Shown piece after piece: positions 11,156-22,871 of a DNA stretch of 64,000 nucleotides. A program made the translations under genes and the position numbers. The DNA is from Pardosa pseudoannulata. Lineage: Eukaryota; Arthropoda; Arachnida; Araneae; Lycosidae. Location: the NCBI GenBank assembly GCA_032207245.1, contig CM063505.1, positions 177,187,530-177,251,529 of the forward strand, read 5' to 3'. The notes under the pieces were generated by a model. That model was not told where the DNA came from, made no database searches, and was given only the letters and a program-made list of their open reading frames with translations. Each line of letters begins with the position of its first letter. The first letter of the stretch is position 1.

Positions 11156-13210
11156 CAATCATAATCTACTGCGTAAACAGGTACATATATCCTTTCGAAC
11201 AATGAAATTCCAATAAGGAACTTTATTCCAAGTGCAAATGCAGATGCAGATAATAGCGCTTTAAACCAATAGCTAAAACGGATAGCAATATGCTTTAAGT
11301 GTTGCTTATAGAATAAAAACCAAAAATTAGGTTATGAAAACTGCTGCCTATGTTGTTCCAGAGGTGAATGTATTTATACATATTTCAAGTTAAAAAAAAT
11401 TGCTTTAATAATGTGTGTTGTTTTATTTTTAAAATAATATTATTTAATTGGGAAGCAAAATATATCAGATATTTTTAATGGAAAAAATATATTAAAAACC
11501 TGAAAATAAGCTTAACAAATTTTAAATCTTAAAAGCCGAGTAGCACATTCTCTTCTCCTTTTCTGTTTATGGTTAAATTTTGAGGCTACAGCTACGAAAG
11601 AGAACAGAACATTAATGTCTAATCAATATTCTTCACGTGACATACACCAGAGAGAAATCTATTTAAACAAAGACAAAATTTCTGGGTTTTTTTTCACATT
11701 ATGCGCACTGCTGCACTAATAATGTTTAATAAAACATTAAATTGAATATTATCTTTGCATTAATCTGTACGCATATTAAGACATAATAATCCAGGAAATC
11801 AAGTTTCGTAAACCGTAGTAATAAAGCATATTTTTTACAATTACATATTTAATTCAATTCTATTTTCGGAAATGAAAGCTTTTAATAGATAATCATATAA
11901 TAATGAAGCATATTTCAGTTAAAATAAACAATTTAAAGCTTCAAAATTCTGGTTTAATTGAAGAGTCGATAATTCCTCATTTAATGCAGATGATTTATTT
12001 TCCATATTTGTTTTATCCCTTATCACGTATAATTAATTTATAATCCGATAAATGCATAAATTTAACAAATAATGTGAAACATTACCTGTAACGCACACAC
12101 GTACAGTGTTTAACATAGCACACTGCTTCGAACGCAATTCTCAAATCCCGGTTTCCAGATAAATGACGTGCACTGCAGCAGTACGCTCTATTAAGAATCA
12201 CGTCAAATTCCATGACATTTTCCTCAGATAAAACCAACGAATAATCATCATCTTCATTTGTGTCTCAGGCAACACGTCGCACACTTTATATCGCTCTCAC
12301 TACGGGTAGTCCCAGAAAAGTTCGATCGCTTTTTGAGAATCGAGGCACTGCATAGGGAGCTACACCTTTGTAATACACGGATTCACGTGTTTTCTTCGGA
12401 CGCATTACAATAATTCATCACTCGAAACTGCTAGCCTCCTAATGCAACGCATAGCTCGATGGTGATAGGTTCGCAGTAATAATAATTACAGTTACAGTTT
12501 ATGCGAGAGGGCAGGCTGATAATATTGTTAATATTCACAATTTTCGTTTCTCGCTCGTTTTCGAGGAAATATTTGCTCGGATTTCTCACCGCAGGAAGTA
12601 ATTCGCATGATTGCATTTCGGAATCTCGAATTTAAATGGATTTTGAAGTCCGATATTGGGTAATGTTACCGATATACTGGTGGTGCAATACGGGCATATA
12701 CAGAATTAGTTGTGAGTAAGAATTTATCGCATTGAGGTGTAAAAATAATTTGTCGTTCGGAGCTGGAAAGAAATTCTCATATGATGCATAACAATATAAT
12801 TGCTTTGACGGTTCGTCTGTCAGATTACAATTTATACGAGTTGTGAAAATTGAAATGGTGCAAGCAATTATCAAAAGGGAATAAATATATTTACCTATTG
12901 GGTTTTCAATATATGTATCATTACAAGATCGCATTTTCATGAAGAGTATGTTGAACAAAGCTTTCTATCGAATAATCGAAAAGAAAATACTCCTATGAAA
13001 CAAAACACGCACAAAGCATGTTTATAGCACAAACACAGTCGCACACACTATACAGCTACAAATAGCGCAAGCAATTCTCAAATCCTAAACTCGTTTTTTC
13101 TGTTTAATCTGAGTAATTTAAGAGCATTGCGTGAGAGCATTGCAAAATACTTTAATCTTATAATTTGGGATTTTAGATATGTATTGAAGCTTGAGAGGGA
13201 AAGTGCTTCG
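11156..13210. other. no gene seen
   Basis: AT-rich. A minus-strand frame at 12632-12958 has a hydrophobic stretch (YSLLIIACTISIF), but composition and lack of splice or start context make it likely chance. 12080-12480 is slightly richer in GC, with no further signal. Confidence 0.4.
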
Positions 13211-13387
13211 TTTGGTTTGGTTTGGAGTGCTACGGTCTACTTTTTGCAACACGAGGGTTAATGAGACCGGGACCTACAGCTTAAAGCCGATTCCGAATGG
13301 CTACGAACATCCATGTCACTGTGAGATTCGAACCCACGAACTCCGGTACCGAAGGCCAGCACCCTAACCAATCGGCCATCGTTCGGC
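13211..13387 (-). mobile_element. SINE family A, full length
   Basis: Near-consensus copy with A box TGGCCGATTGGTTAGGG and B box GGTTCGAATC on the minus strand. Confidence 0.87.
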
Positions 13388-13393
13388 ACTTCT

Positions 13394-13540
13394 TTTGGTT
13401 TGGTGCCCTACGGCCTACATTTTGCTACCCGTTAACTACGGCTTAAAGCGGTTAAGAACATCCAAGCCAAAAGTGGGCTTCGAACCCACGAACTTGGGTT
13501 TCGAAGAGCAGCGCCCTACGCATTCGGCCATCGGTCGGCG
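13394..13540 (-). mobile_element. SINE family A, shortened copy
   Basis: Same orientation, 6 bases after the previous copy. It lacks part of the body between TTTTGCTACCCG and ACTACGGCTTAAAGCGG. Second-subtype head (GAGCAGCGCCCTACGC). Confidence 0.78.
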
Positions 13541-13804
13541 AAAGTAAAATTAGAGTGTCTGCTATCGTAGTTTATAAAGGTTTGGAGCGAAGGGACGAAA
13601 TAAAGCTACGATTTCAATTTCTGTCTTGACAGGGTGTCCCTTGTTGCTTTCCGGCTTTTTTGGAAAATGACTAGAAACCATTTTAAGTTTTTAAATCGTA
13701 ACATTAATTGCTTTATAATAATCAAGAAAAGTGCTTTTGCTCGCCACTGACTTCGAGTCTTCAATACCCATTCGTCATGGATTAATATCCTGATCGCATC
13801 ATAA

Positions 13805-13849
<45 letters not shown>

Positions 13850-13850
13850 C
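13805..13850. repeat. (TA)n microsatellite
   Basis: Uninterrupted TA dinucleotides. Confidence 0.95.
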
Positions 13851-13917
13851 AGCGATGTTACTGATGCATACCTATTGCAACTCCACAAAAGTACTTGATA
13901 TTAAAATTTGAATTCAG

Positions 13918-14104
13918 ATCTATCTATCTATCTATATCTATCTATCTATCTATCTATCTATATCTATCTATCTATATCTATCTATCTATCTATATCTATC
14001 TATCTATATCTATCTATCTATCTATATCTATCTATCTATCTATATCTATCTATCTATCTATATCTATCTATATCTATCTATCTATCTATATATATATATA
14101 TATA
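13918..14104. repeat. (TCTA)n with regular TATCTA interruptions, ending in (TA)n
   Basis: About 170 bases of TCTA tetramers in which TATATC breaks the phase every 3-4 tetramers, giving a higher-order pattern. The Ser/Ile/Tyr/Leu frames are artefacts. Confidence 0.96.
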
Positions 14105-14148
14105 ATTTAAAATCAGTGAATTTTCGTTTTCATATTTTTATTGAGTGA

Positions 14149-14150
<2 letters not shown>

Positions 14151-14204
<54 letters not shown>
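14151..14204. repeat. (TA)n microsatellite
   Basis: About 54 bases of TA. Confidence 0.95.
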
Positions 14205-14209
<5 letters not shown>

Positions 14210-15552
14210 AGGAAATTACTCAGTTTTTATATCCTAAGATTAGTCTGTAATCGCTCAGAGCTTGGGTTAGGGATCAACAAATAAATAACACCACACAATG
14301 AAATAAATTTAGTAAAACTTTACGATCTCTACATAAATATTTAGATCTTTATGGAGAGTTACACGAGAGATACCGAAAGTCAACCCCCTTACCTTTTAAG
14401 TCACTATCCGGTCGATATACGTATACGATATACTTATATGCATATTAACAAAACTAATACATAAATATCAACTATAATAAATGTCATAGTAATATGTTAT
14501 GATATCTAATGAAAGGAGGATAGAACTTTTTTATCAAATAAATAAATAAATAAATGAAAATATTAAAGTGGTAAAACCTAACCACAGGCGTTGTAATTTA
14601 CAATACTAACAGGATGTTCTACTTTCTAGTATCTTTGCTATCATGCTTTTGCAATAATGAGTCACTATTTGGATGATCTAACAAAACAAACCACAAAATA
14701 TCTAGAACGCAGAAAATTGCGTAGTTCCAAAGTTAAAGACTTAAACCAATTTCTTAATCTATAGTACCATTTAACAGTGAATTCTAATATGAACGGACTC
14801 TAACGTATTGAGTTTATATAAAGATATTAACTTTCTGAAAATCAGTAGAGTTTGCATTTATTTAAACTCCTGCTATTTCAATCTTTTCCTGGAATGTCTT
14901 TGAGCACAATAAAACAGTTTAGAAAAAAGCAAAATCTTTTGAAGCTCAACAAAAGTATGTTTTTAAAATTTTTCTGTTTCCATGACCATGAAATTTCAGA
15001 GTAAAAATAAAATGAATGAATGGCATATCAGTTAAAATAAGTAAAAAATTCCTGCTACGATATTCAACCTAAACAACTGAAAATGAAACATAGTTCGAAT
15101 TTCGAAATTTAGCTTTCTCCCACCCGCGTATTTTGGTTTTATTTTTCCTACCACGCTAAAAACTATTTTGCATTAAGTTACAAGGCATTGAATCCTGACA
15201 ATAGAGACTGACCTTCAGTTATTTCATAACAGTAAATGGATTCCTTCGTGTAATTGAAGTCACATTCCACAAAATAAAAATTATCCCAGCTCTTTGTTGA
15301 TCATAAGAACGTAACTCAAGGTCGACCTCATATAACAGAGATATAAAACATTTGCGTACCATTAGGGATTAGCACTGACAAAATACATACAATATAATGC
15401 CGTTTATTCTTACATTCAATCTACACAATATAACATTATTTGATAAAAACAGTTTTGAAAGAACTTGTGAATCATTTTTTCCCACAGCACTTAATTATAT
15501 TTTGGATTAATGAGTCATTAAGTCAGGAATCGTGTCCTAAATAACAATGCCA
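14205..15552. other. no gene seen
   Basis: AT-rich, no protein-like frame. The AATA repeat near 14540 is short. Confidence 0.4.
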
Positions 15553-16145
15553 CAGACATGCCAACATGCAGCCACTAGTGTCCGGAGCAATAGCGTGGTT
15601 TGAAATTTTATACATAAGTACATATATTATTGGTTTCTGACTAAGATTTAAAATATTTACATAGTAGTAAATTGTAAAAGGTAAATTACAATTTATGTAT
15701 TTAAAAATTTATGAGTAGCTTTTTTAGCTTTACAACTTATTTTTCAGAACAGTGTTTCGTACAGCAACATTAACCCTGATTCAGATACTTCCATTTTTTT
15801 ATCATCGGGGATTCTAGACAAAGTCTAGAAATTGTTGAGTAGATCTAGAAATTGTAAATCTAGTTGAGTAGACTAGTTTGTCTACTCAAATTTGACCTAA
15901 ATTCAGTTAGGTTTTTCCGCACAGTACTGAAAACTTTAAACATGCTGAGTGGAAAGAGTAATATTCAGCATTATTATTATTATTTTTTTTTTTGCAGAAC
16001 TTTGTATTTAATTGGTGAATTGTAATCTTTTAGTTGATGAAAAGTTTTATTATTTTCCGGAGCAATCTGAGAAGTTTCCGGAGTTGTCAAATTTTCTCAT
16101 TTCTCCGGAGCAACTCCGGAGAATGCGGAGTAGTTGGCATGTCTG
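15553..16145. mobile_element. hAT-like MITE
   Basis: Terminal inverted repeats: the left end is CAGACATGCCAACATGCAGCC and the right end, reversed, is CAGACATGCCAACTACTCCG, each followed by CCGGAGCAA-type blocks. Flanks ATGCCA (15547-15552) and ATACCA (16146-16151) look like a 6-base target duplication with one change. It encodes nothing. Inside, TTGAGTAGAC..GTCTACTCAA (about 15862-15888) forms a hairpin. Confidence 0.7.
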
Positions 16146-16379
16146 ATACCAGCGTGTTAATACAGTGTCAAGCTAAAAGTGACAAGATGCATATCGTTAA
16201 AAATATTTTTACCATTTTTTATTAGAGGATATGACTTTCTTACTTTTATCAAGTTAACATGAAATTCATGTAACTTCTTTCCCTTATTTATGATATTAGT
16301 TTAAAGAATTACAGACGGGGTATCACAAATTATCTTAGTTAAATAAATTTATGGTTACATTTATTATTTTTTAATAATG

Positions 16380-17165
16380 CTTTTTTCATTTGTTTTGGGG
16401 GCGAGTGCCTCTTAAGCATTCGTTCATACACCGCCGCCGATTAGGTTGACGATTTTATTATGGGAGCATCATATGGGCTGTGAAAACTCCCCTTTGTCCG
16501 AGCACGCGCCAAAACAGCTGATTGGAGTACACCTGTTTACCAGGACAACAGCGTGGCTTCGCAGAGTCTGGTATCTTGACAATCGGATTGAATAGACGAA
16601 TACGCCCCTGATGGATATCGTTAATGAATGCTCGGAAATTCCGTAAAGGGACAGCCAGCGAATGAGAATTCAGCTAAAAAAATATAACTGTAACTTTAGC
16701 TGGAGTTCTAAAGTAACTGGGATCTTAACTGACCTAAAAAACAGTTGGCGGGACCGTAACTGACTCCCCAGGTATAAATATTTTTTTACTCGGGGCTTTT
16801 TCGTCATTTTTTACGTAGGTGTGTTGACCTCGTGGAGGCTTTCGCGTTTTGTTACCGGAGCCAGCTTTCTAGTTTGGGAGATTCGTAAAGTCCGCTCATA
16901 TAGGGAGCGGCAGAGTCTCGGATACCAAACGGGGAATAATTTGGGTTTGATTGCACCCTGAAAAGCCTCCCCACTTGTCAAATCTCTTCTTTTCCTTTCA
17001 ACTGTGATCGTCATGAGGAAGTTTTATTGGCGACCATCCTTTGCCGTTTTACATGATTTGGGAATTAACATTCTTTTGTAAATAGCCGTAGTTAATCAAG
17101 AATAAAAGTAAATTTCCAATTTTATCTTTGACTGTGATCCATTCTTCACGTTACCTCTCACTCGA
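16380..17165. other. GC-richer unassigned block, possible solo LTR
   Basis: This block is richer in GC than its flanks and contains CAGGTATAAATA (about 16770) and AATAAAAG (about 17101), a promoter-to-polyA arrangement like an LTR. I cannot find TG..CA ends with a target duplication, nor a second LTR or internal gene. The minus-strand frame at 16811-17014 is not recognisable. Confidence 0.25.
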
Positions 17166-17254
17166 GAATATTGAAGGCGAAACAAGGAGGGACCCTTGTT
17201 TCGCCTTATTCCCCTTGTTTCGTTATTATTCCCCTAAGGACAACACAGAGAAAG

Positions 17255-17462
17255 TCTTCGTAATTTAGAAGCAGGGACCAAGCAGAAGATCCCCAGGCTT
17301 AGCCTGCCATCTTGGGAACATGAAGGATAATGCGACCATGAATATATTTTAAGTGCCCCAGCCACCATTAACGAACATTGCGGATTTTCGGCCGGCTTGA
17401 ACCTCGATCCCACAAACTCACCAGTAATGAGATCGGCGCCTTATCCGACTGATTAACCGCGG
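17255..17462 (-). mobile_element. SINE family B, minus-strand copy
   Basis: Reversed, it begins ACCGCGGTTAATCAGTCGG and includes GATCTTCTGCTTGGTCCC, as in 6381-6745. Shorter than that copy because the middle is missing. It sits directly beside the pogo-like MITE. Confidence 0.8.
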
Positions 17463-17478
17463 CTTCATTTATTAATTA

Positions 17479-17924
17479 TAGTAAACCTCGATTAACCGAA
17501 ACTCTCCGTTAACGGAAGTCGATTTCTTCTTTTTTTTTTCACTTTCTACTATCTTCCAAAACTTTCTCTTAGAAACATACATTTTTAAAGTTTTCTTTTT
17601 TAACACATTCCTTTCGTATGCAAGCGGTCCTTTCCAAACTACGAGTGCAAATAAATATTTTTGAATTCCCTTTTTTAGAATTCCTTCTCACAAGCACAAT
17701 TCTAGGTATGAGTGTACTTACCCCCCCCCTTTCAAATATCCCTGTTCTAAATAAAAACACTCCCCATTTCGAAATTTGGAAGGTCATACTGCCGAGTCCT
17801 AGAACAATCGAGTGTTATTGCATCAATGACGATACTACATACCAAACGAGATGATTATTGATGAATTCTCGATTATCCAAAGTAGGTTCGGTTCCAATTA
17901 CTTCGAATAATCGAGGTTTTACTG
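17479..17924. mobile_element. pogo/Tigger-like MITE
   Basis: The left end TAGTAAACCTCGATTAACCG pairs with the reversed right end CAGTAAAACCTCGATTATTCG, the typical terminal repeat of pogo/Tigger elements. TA dinucleotides flank both ends (17477-17478 and 17925-17926). No transposase; the frames inside are AT-rich chance frames. Confidence 0.8.
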
Positions 17925-18133
17925 TATAGATTACCACATGTGCCTATTTTTACGTTAACAACCCTGCTTATATTCAAAGCAAAGGGATTTTAGTATTTAC
18001 AAAAAAACTTTGTTTAAACTGGGGCTACAGTTTCACTTGATCCACAACTCGCTTATTCTCTTAATCATATTATAATTATTACGCTGAATTTTGTACTTAC
18101 AGCAAGTTTTAATTAAGTCATCAATGTACTTAC
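17925..18133 (-). other. start of the intron downstream of exon 18134-18383
   Basis: The donor GTAAGT lies at 18133-18128. No further stardust exon was recognised from here to position 1, so this intron either spans the rest of the window or contains a short exon I missed. Confidence 0.5.
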
Positions 18134-18383
18134 CGTACGTCTTGGTAAGTTCGACAGGTTCGCCCTCTGGCTTGTCGCTCACCAACTTTCCTTCGATGGT
18201 TGGAGACGCTGCATTTCCCGAGTCAGTTTCTTCCAGTTGGAAACCGGAATTTTCCTGGCCGGTTGATTCTGATTTCACTTTCTCCAATGCACGAAGCTTT
18301 TTAGAACCCCGTAATGAAGATCTGAGGAATTCCTCTTCGCGAGCATGTCGTTCCTCTTCGTCTTTCCTTTTCTTAATATCCTC
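18134..18383 (-). CDS. sdt: Stardust/PALS1 exon with conserved region 2
   Basis: The 250-base exon lies between acceptor CATTCCAG|GAGGAT and a consensus donor TACG|GTAAGT. It encodes 83 codons plus one base. Residues 1-32 (starting EDIKKRKDEEERHAREEE, followed by FLRSSLRGSKKLRALE) are a highly charged predicted helix ending in a basic motif, corresponding in order to the QQQEDMRRRREEE...SSMRLKKLAQ stretch of vertebrate PALS1. The rest is an acidic, Ser-rich linker (KSESTGQENSG..ETDSGNAASP..) ending VELTKTYG. The open frame continues past the donor, but the GTAAGT consensus and the loss of protein-like composition (CCKYKIQRNNYNM) argue for splicing. The next exon must supply two bases of a codon; I did not find it in 1-18133. 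Confidence 0.87.
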
Positions 18384-18694
18384 CTGGAATGAAACAAATC
18401 CCGTCATGAAATAAATGCGTATAATTAGATTTCAAATGAGCATGGCAAATATTTTACGTGAATCAGTCTAGGAACTCGATGTAGTCTTAAGGAACTATTG
18501 AAGTTCAATGACACCTATCTGAGGTGAGAAATACACAGCCATCTAAAAACCATGTTTGCCTTGTTGTGAGAGATATTGTGATCTTTTTGTTGCAGGGTAA
18601 AATGGTGTGTTTAAAAATTACGACGATACCAATATTTAAAAATAAAAATGGAATTGGTTTGATTCGGTTCGATAGGTATATTGAGAACAATAGA

Positions 18695-18767
18695 GTCAAA
18701 ATTAGGTGCATTAAAGTTACAGGAGTTCTGAGTCAAAATTAGGTGCATTAAAGTTACAGGAGTTCTG
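18695..18767. repeat. two tandem copies of a ~36-bp unit
   Basis: GAGTCAAAATTAGGTGCATT followed by AAAGTTACAGGAGTTCT occurs twice in succession inside the 18384-21224 intron, almost unchanged, so it is a recent duplication. Confidence 0.92.
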
Positions 18768-18875
18768 CTAAGTCTTGAAGTAAGTATTTTGAAAAATATA
18801 TAAACACCTGTGTCAGCAACGAACACATGGATACCAGTACAGAATTACAGTGCCCTACACGTTCAGTCTTCAAGC

Positions 18876-19036
18876 TTGGTTTGGTTTGACCTAATACAGA
18901 CGATATTTTGAACCACAAGGGTTAATTTGGCCAACATCTGTTGTTCAATGGTGAATTTGAACATCCACCACAGTACTGTTAGTCACACCCACAGACTCTA
19001 CAACATCACCCACCCTACTTGTTCAGCCATCTCAAA
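18876..19036 (-). mobile_element. SINE family A, strongly diverged
   Basis: Recognised by TTGGTTTGGTTTGACCTAAT and the matching spacing to ACCCTACTTGTTCAGCCATC. Just upstream, 18813-18871 may be the head of another decayed copy. Confidence 0.55.
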
Positions 19037-19204
19037 GTTGAGCTTTGCGATCAACTTCTTGGCTTCATTTGAAGAGCTAGGGTGATGTATTTATTCATTT
19101 ATTTGTCAGTTCGACTGGTGATTAGGAAACAACTAATAGTTAAAACCGATTTTCGACATATATAAAAAAACCATCGAACAGTAGGATTTGAGCTTAGGGT
19201 GAAC

Positions 19205-19208
<4 letters not shown>

Positions 19209-19239
<31 letters not shown>
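19209..19239. repeat. poly-A run
   Basis: About 31 A, followed by another A-rich patch at 19247. It could be the tail of a lost retroposon. Confidence 0.9.
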
Positions 19240-19241
<2 letters not shown>

Positions 19242-20081
19242 GGGAGAAAAAAAAAAGGTTTTTTGTAATATTAAAATCCTAAAAATGCTCCCTAAAGTGA
19301 ACAAATTCCCATGAGCTTTCATACACTATAAATATTCGTCTTACCCAAGAATTAATACTAAATTGCTACAGTTATTCTAAATGCATTTTTGCAAATTATT
19401 ACTTATTCAAGCATCTAACATTCTACAGCAGCTCGAAAATGACATATGTACAAAAACGAACTTGAAATAACTTTTTGTTAAAAAAAAAAAACTAATAATT
19501 TACTGCTTAACCTTTTTTCAGCTTTTATTAATTTTTCCCCCCCAGTTTCTTGCTTCTGAGAAAACACTAAATCATGTAGTAACATAGCTAATTTCCTCTA
19601 GGCCTTAAGCCCAAAGAAAATATAAATAGAGAAAAAATATGTCATTAATGAAGAAAAAATTTCATGAAATAAGGTAAAAAACGCTGTAATGAAAAAATCA
19701 TTATTCGCTAGTATGTTTAATATAAAACAAAATGCTAAGAGGTTACTTGCTAACGAGCTTTAACAAATTAATAAACTCGGTGAAGAATGCCGCATATTTA
19801 ACATGCTCTAATTCGCCTTTGTTTGTTTACATTCTATCGTGAAACGAAAAAAAAATAAATAAAATACCACAATTTTATCAGAGAGAATACAGTTTCTTTT
19901 TATTTAATTTCTAGCAGGGCCTTAGACAATTATTCTATTATTATAAATATTAAACTAAAAAAACCGAATTATACAAGGCGTCCTGATTTCGCGTGATTAT
20001 ATTTATTGAACAGAAAATACTTCAGGCGACAATCGACTTTCAGCTTCTTTAAAAGTATCTGAAATTGTAGTATTGGTCTCT

Positions 20082-20748
20082 CAGGGGTTACTAACTGGGA
20101 CCCGCAAAAACTTTTTGAAAAGAAAAAAACGTTCAAAGTTTTTTTTTTTCAGTGAAATTCCTTAAAAAGTCTGTAGTAAACTCGACTTGCAAATTAGTCC
20201 TTACCTTATCTTCTGAGATTAGCATTAACAGATCTGATAATAATTCCACTAAATTATTACTATTTTTTTTTATTTTATTTTTAGTACAGGATTAAATTTA
20301 GTTTGTCTAAGTTTTTTTTTCTAATTTATCAATATTAATTTTATTTAAAGTGACACTGTTGAGTGATCATCTTCAAAGTTTAATTGCTTGGGGTAGAAAG
20401 GCTTTTTTGTTTATTAATTTCATTCTTTTGTGCAATTGCAAAATAATTAACCCTATTAGAGCTTCAATTAAAAGTAATTTTTCTATTTTAACTTCCTACT
20501 TTCAAATGTGTATTCTTGAATTTTAAGACATAAAAAAATCACGAGCACGTTTAATAACAGAAAGTCTCCAACAATTTTAAGCAACTAAAATGATTAAACC
20601 TTTGTTTTAATTAAGCTATGCCTATTTTTTCATACTTCTACCTCTGTCGTATATGTAGATTTTACGAAAAACGGGCAATTATGAAAGTGAGGCCCGTAAA
20701 CAAGCTCAAGGTTCTGGTCCTCGGGACCTCACAAGTTGGAAACGCCTG
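20082..20748. mobile_element. hAT-like MITE in the 18384-21224 intron
   Basis: The left end CAGGGGTTACTAACTGGGACC and the reversed right end CAGGCGTTTCCAACTTGTGAG have the layout of hAT (Charlie-type) termini. No clear 8-base target duplication survives. A fragment resembling its interior (CATCTTCTGAGAATGACATTA) occurs at about 50107. Confidence 0.65.
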
Positions 20749-20939
20749 GACTAAATGATCTATCATATACAGTGAAGCGTCGATCCCTTGTTGTTGTTGT
20801 TTCTCATGTCGCTTGGAAAAACCAAGCACGATAGAGTCTGCAGGCTCTCGTATTAAAGCCAAGAGGGTGCGCCTTTCGTTTAAATGAGCACCATATTAAG
20901 GTGAAAGAAAGACAACGCTCAAGTAGATCCTATTAATTT

Positions 20940-21060
20940 TCAAGCAGAAGACCCATAGACTTGGCCTGCCACCCCCAGAGGTATTAATTGAGAACTTGGA
21001 GGGCATTTTGACCACGAACATATTTCACATATTTACAGTCACCTTTAACGAACACGGCTC
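20940..21060 (-). mobile_element. SINE family B fragment
   Basis: AAGCAGAAGACCCATAGACTTGGC to CACCTTTAACGAACACGG matches the minus strand of the family B body; the tRNA-like head is missing. It lies about 165 bases downstream of exon 21225-21802. Confidence 0.65.
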
Positions 21061-21224
21061 AATCCCTCATTCTGTATTATTCGATTCATTTAGTCATGCA
21101 CTTGCACCTATGGAGCCGACATTATTTTTCTCCTATCTACCGTCGAAAACTTTCAATTCTGTTGGTTTGTCTTCTTGAAAGAACATTCATCGCAACGTGT
21201 CTAGAAAACGGGTTTGGACTGTAC

Positions 21225-21802
21225 CTGATATTTCCGTATCCTTTGCATGTGCTCGTCCAGTTCGAGCACCTTCTCGCTGTTGCGGCGCTCCTCCTGGGAG
21301 GACCATCCGGGAGAGTCCTCCTTGGTGGAAGACTTTGACCTGGGCATCACCTCCGATATCCTAGGGGTAGGCGGGGTTCTCTTCTCTTCCACTGCCGCGG
21401 AGTTGCCGTCCTGGGAGGACACAGACCGTACGTGGTTGGCCGACACACCGGACTCCGTGCTGAAGCGGTACAGCCCGTTCTTCTTGAGGCTCGAGGTGTC
21501 CGGCACGCTGGGGGGCTTCTTTCGCGGGGGCGGATACCTCGGGGCCGTCTTGGTCACCGCTACGAAGCTGTCCGGCACGTCCACCGCCATCTCCCTGTGC
21601 CTTGGCGCGGGAAGGGGTGCCATCGGAGTCCCGCCGCTGCTGTTGTTGTTATTGTTGTTGTTATGATGGTTGGTGTTGTTGTTGTTGGAGACTGCGACAG
21701 ACTGAATCTTGGGATCCTTCATGGCATCGTTCAGAGGAGAGTCTTCAACGGGAGGAGGAGGGGACGTGGGAGAAGTAACTATGGTCTTCCTGATCTCGCA
21801 AA
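21225..21802 (-). CDS. sdt: Stardust/PALS1 exon with Par-6-binding conserved region 1
   Basis: The 578-base exon lies between acceptor TATTTTCAG|TTTGCG and donor TATCAG|GTACAG. It encodes 192 whole codons. Residues 1-26 are Ser/Thr/Pro-rich. About 38-53 are an Asn/His-rich low-complexity run. About 67-74 read RHREMAVD, followed by VPDSFVAVTK. This matches the HREMAVDCP signature of region 1 (ECR1) of PALS1 and Stardust, where Val and Asp of AVD are needed for binding the Par-6 PDZ domain (family knowledge). A proline/basic stretch (PPPRKKPPS) and Ser-rich linker follow, and the end (LELDEHMQRIRKYQ) starts the charged region 2. GC content is far above the flanks. The opposite-strand open frames over this exon are shadows. 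Confidence 0.88.
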
Positions 21803-22817
21803 CTGAAAATATACCAGAACAATTTTATTAAAGAGAACTGAGGTATCTAGCAAAATAAAAATATTTACACATGACATAAATAAAACGTTAAAAACTGGTG
21901 GATGATATTAAATAAGAAAAAAAAATGCTAGATAAAACAGACAAAAACAAATAACTCAAGTAAATTTTGCACAAGCTTAAAAGCCCATTTAAAACAGCAG
22001 GGGATGAACTAAGTTGCTTAAAGATTCCAATTACTTTAGCACGTAATTACAGTCAAAATATATCAAATGTAGCCTTTTTAAATGATCGCCAGGCCCGATG
22101 TAAGACAAAGAGAATTTCGTTACGTTATGAACTTGGTCTACCTCAACAATTCTAACCTACCTCAACTAAGGGTTCTTTAAGGATTTATTTAAATGACTAT
22201 ACAAATTATTCATGAATATCGGCCTGTCACTAAATCAGAAAAGCCTACAAAACTTTGTGCAACACGAGAAACTGTCATTGGTTGATAAGATCACTTTCTA
22301 ATCTGTTGATCTAACAAAAATTCTCATTACTTACCGATTCTCCGTTGTGAACGGATGTCTCTGGCCACAAAAATTGTGTGTCTCTATTTCTAAACTGTGT
22401 CCTCTCTAGTTATTTTGTGTTATGAACTTCCGAATTAATTTTTATTTATCTTTTCCTAACTTTTTAGTTTTTTAATTTCTCGCTCGTTTCCAATTTTATG
22501 GTCATTGATAGAAATCTCAGAATATGAGATTTCTAGGCTCATAGAATCCTGTTGCTCAATGTCTTGAAGATAGGTTAAACCATTTCAGAATGCAGAGAAA
22601 ATATACATGCAGCCAGACCTGATTTTATATTCATAGATAATTATTTATAGATATTAATTATTAATTATTTTTTAGAAAATTCCGAACTGTCGGACAGAAA
22701 CAAAAAAAAAATAGGAGGAAAATTATTCTACTTCTGGGTACTTTGCACTTAAACATGTCTTTAAGCAAATTTTACCACGTGATAGACTGGAAAATTCACC
22801 AGCATAACCTGACCAAA
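21803..22817 (-). other. intron sequence, nothing recognised
   Basis: First kilobase of the 17.7 kb intron upstream of exon 21225-21802. No protein-like frame or clear repeat. Confidence 0.5.
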
Positions 22818-22820
22818 TAC

Positions 22821-22871
22821 GAACTCCGGTATCGAAGATCAACGCCCTAACAATTTGGCCATCGTTCGGCT
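22821..22871 (-). mobile_element. SINE family A, 5' head only
   Basis: GAACTCCGGTATCGAAG to GGCCATCGTTCGGC on the plus strand, as in 5352-5401. The body is absent. Confidence 0.7.

Noticed and set aside
12632..12958. Minus frame with a hydrophobic segment
   Set aside because: No splice sites, homology or neighbouring exon; composition is that of AT-rich noise.
18091..18414. Plus-strand frame of 107 residues
   Set aside because: Antisense shadow of the stardust exon at 18134-18383.
21247..21806. Two long plus-strand frames over 21247-21806
   Set aside because: They are antisense shadows of the GC-rich stardust exon; the minus frame has matching splice phases and a known motif.
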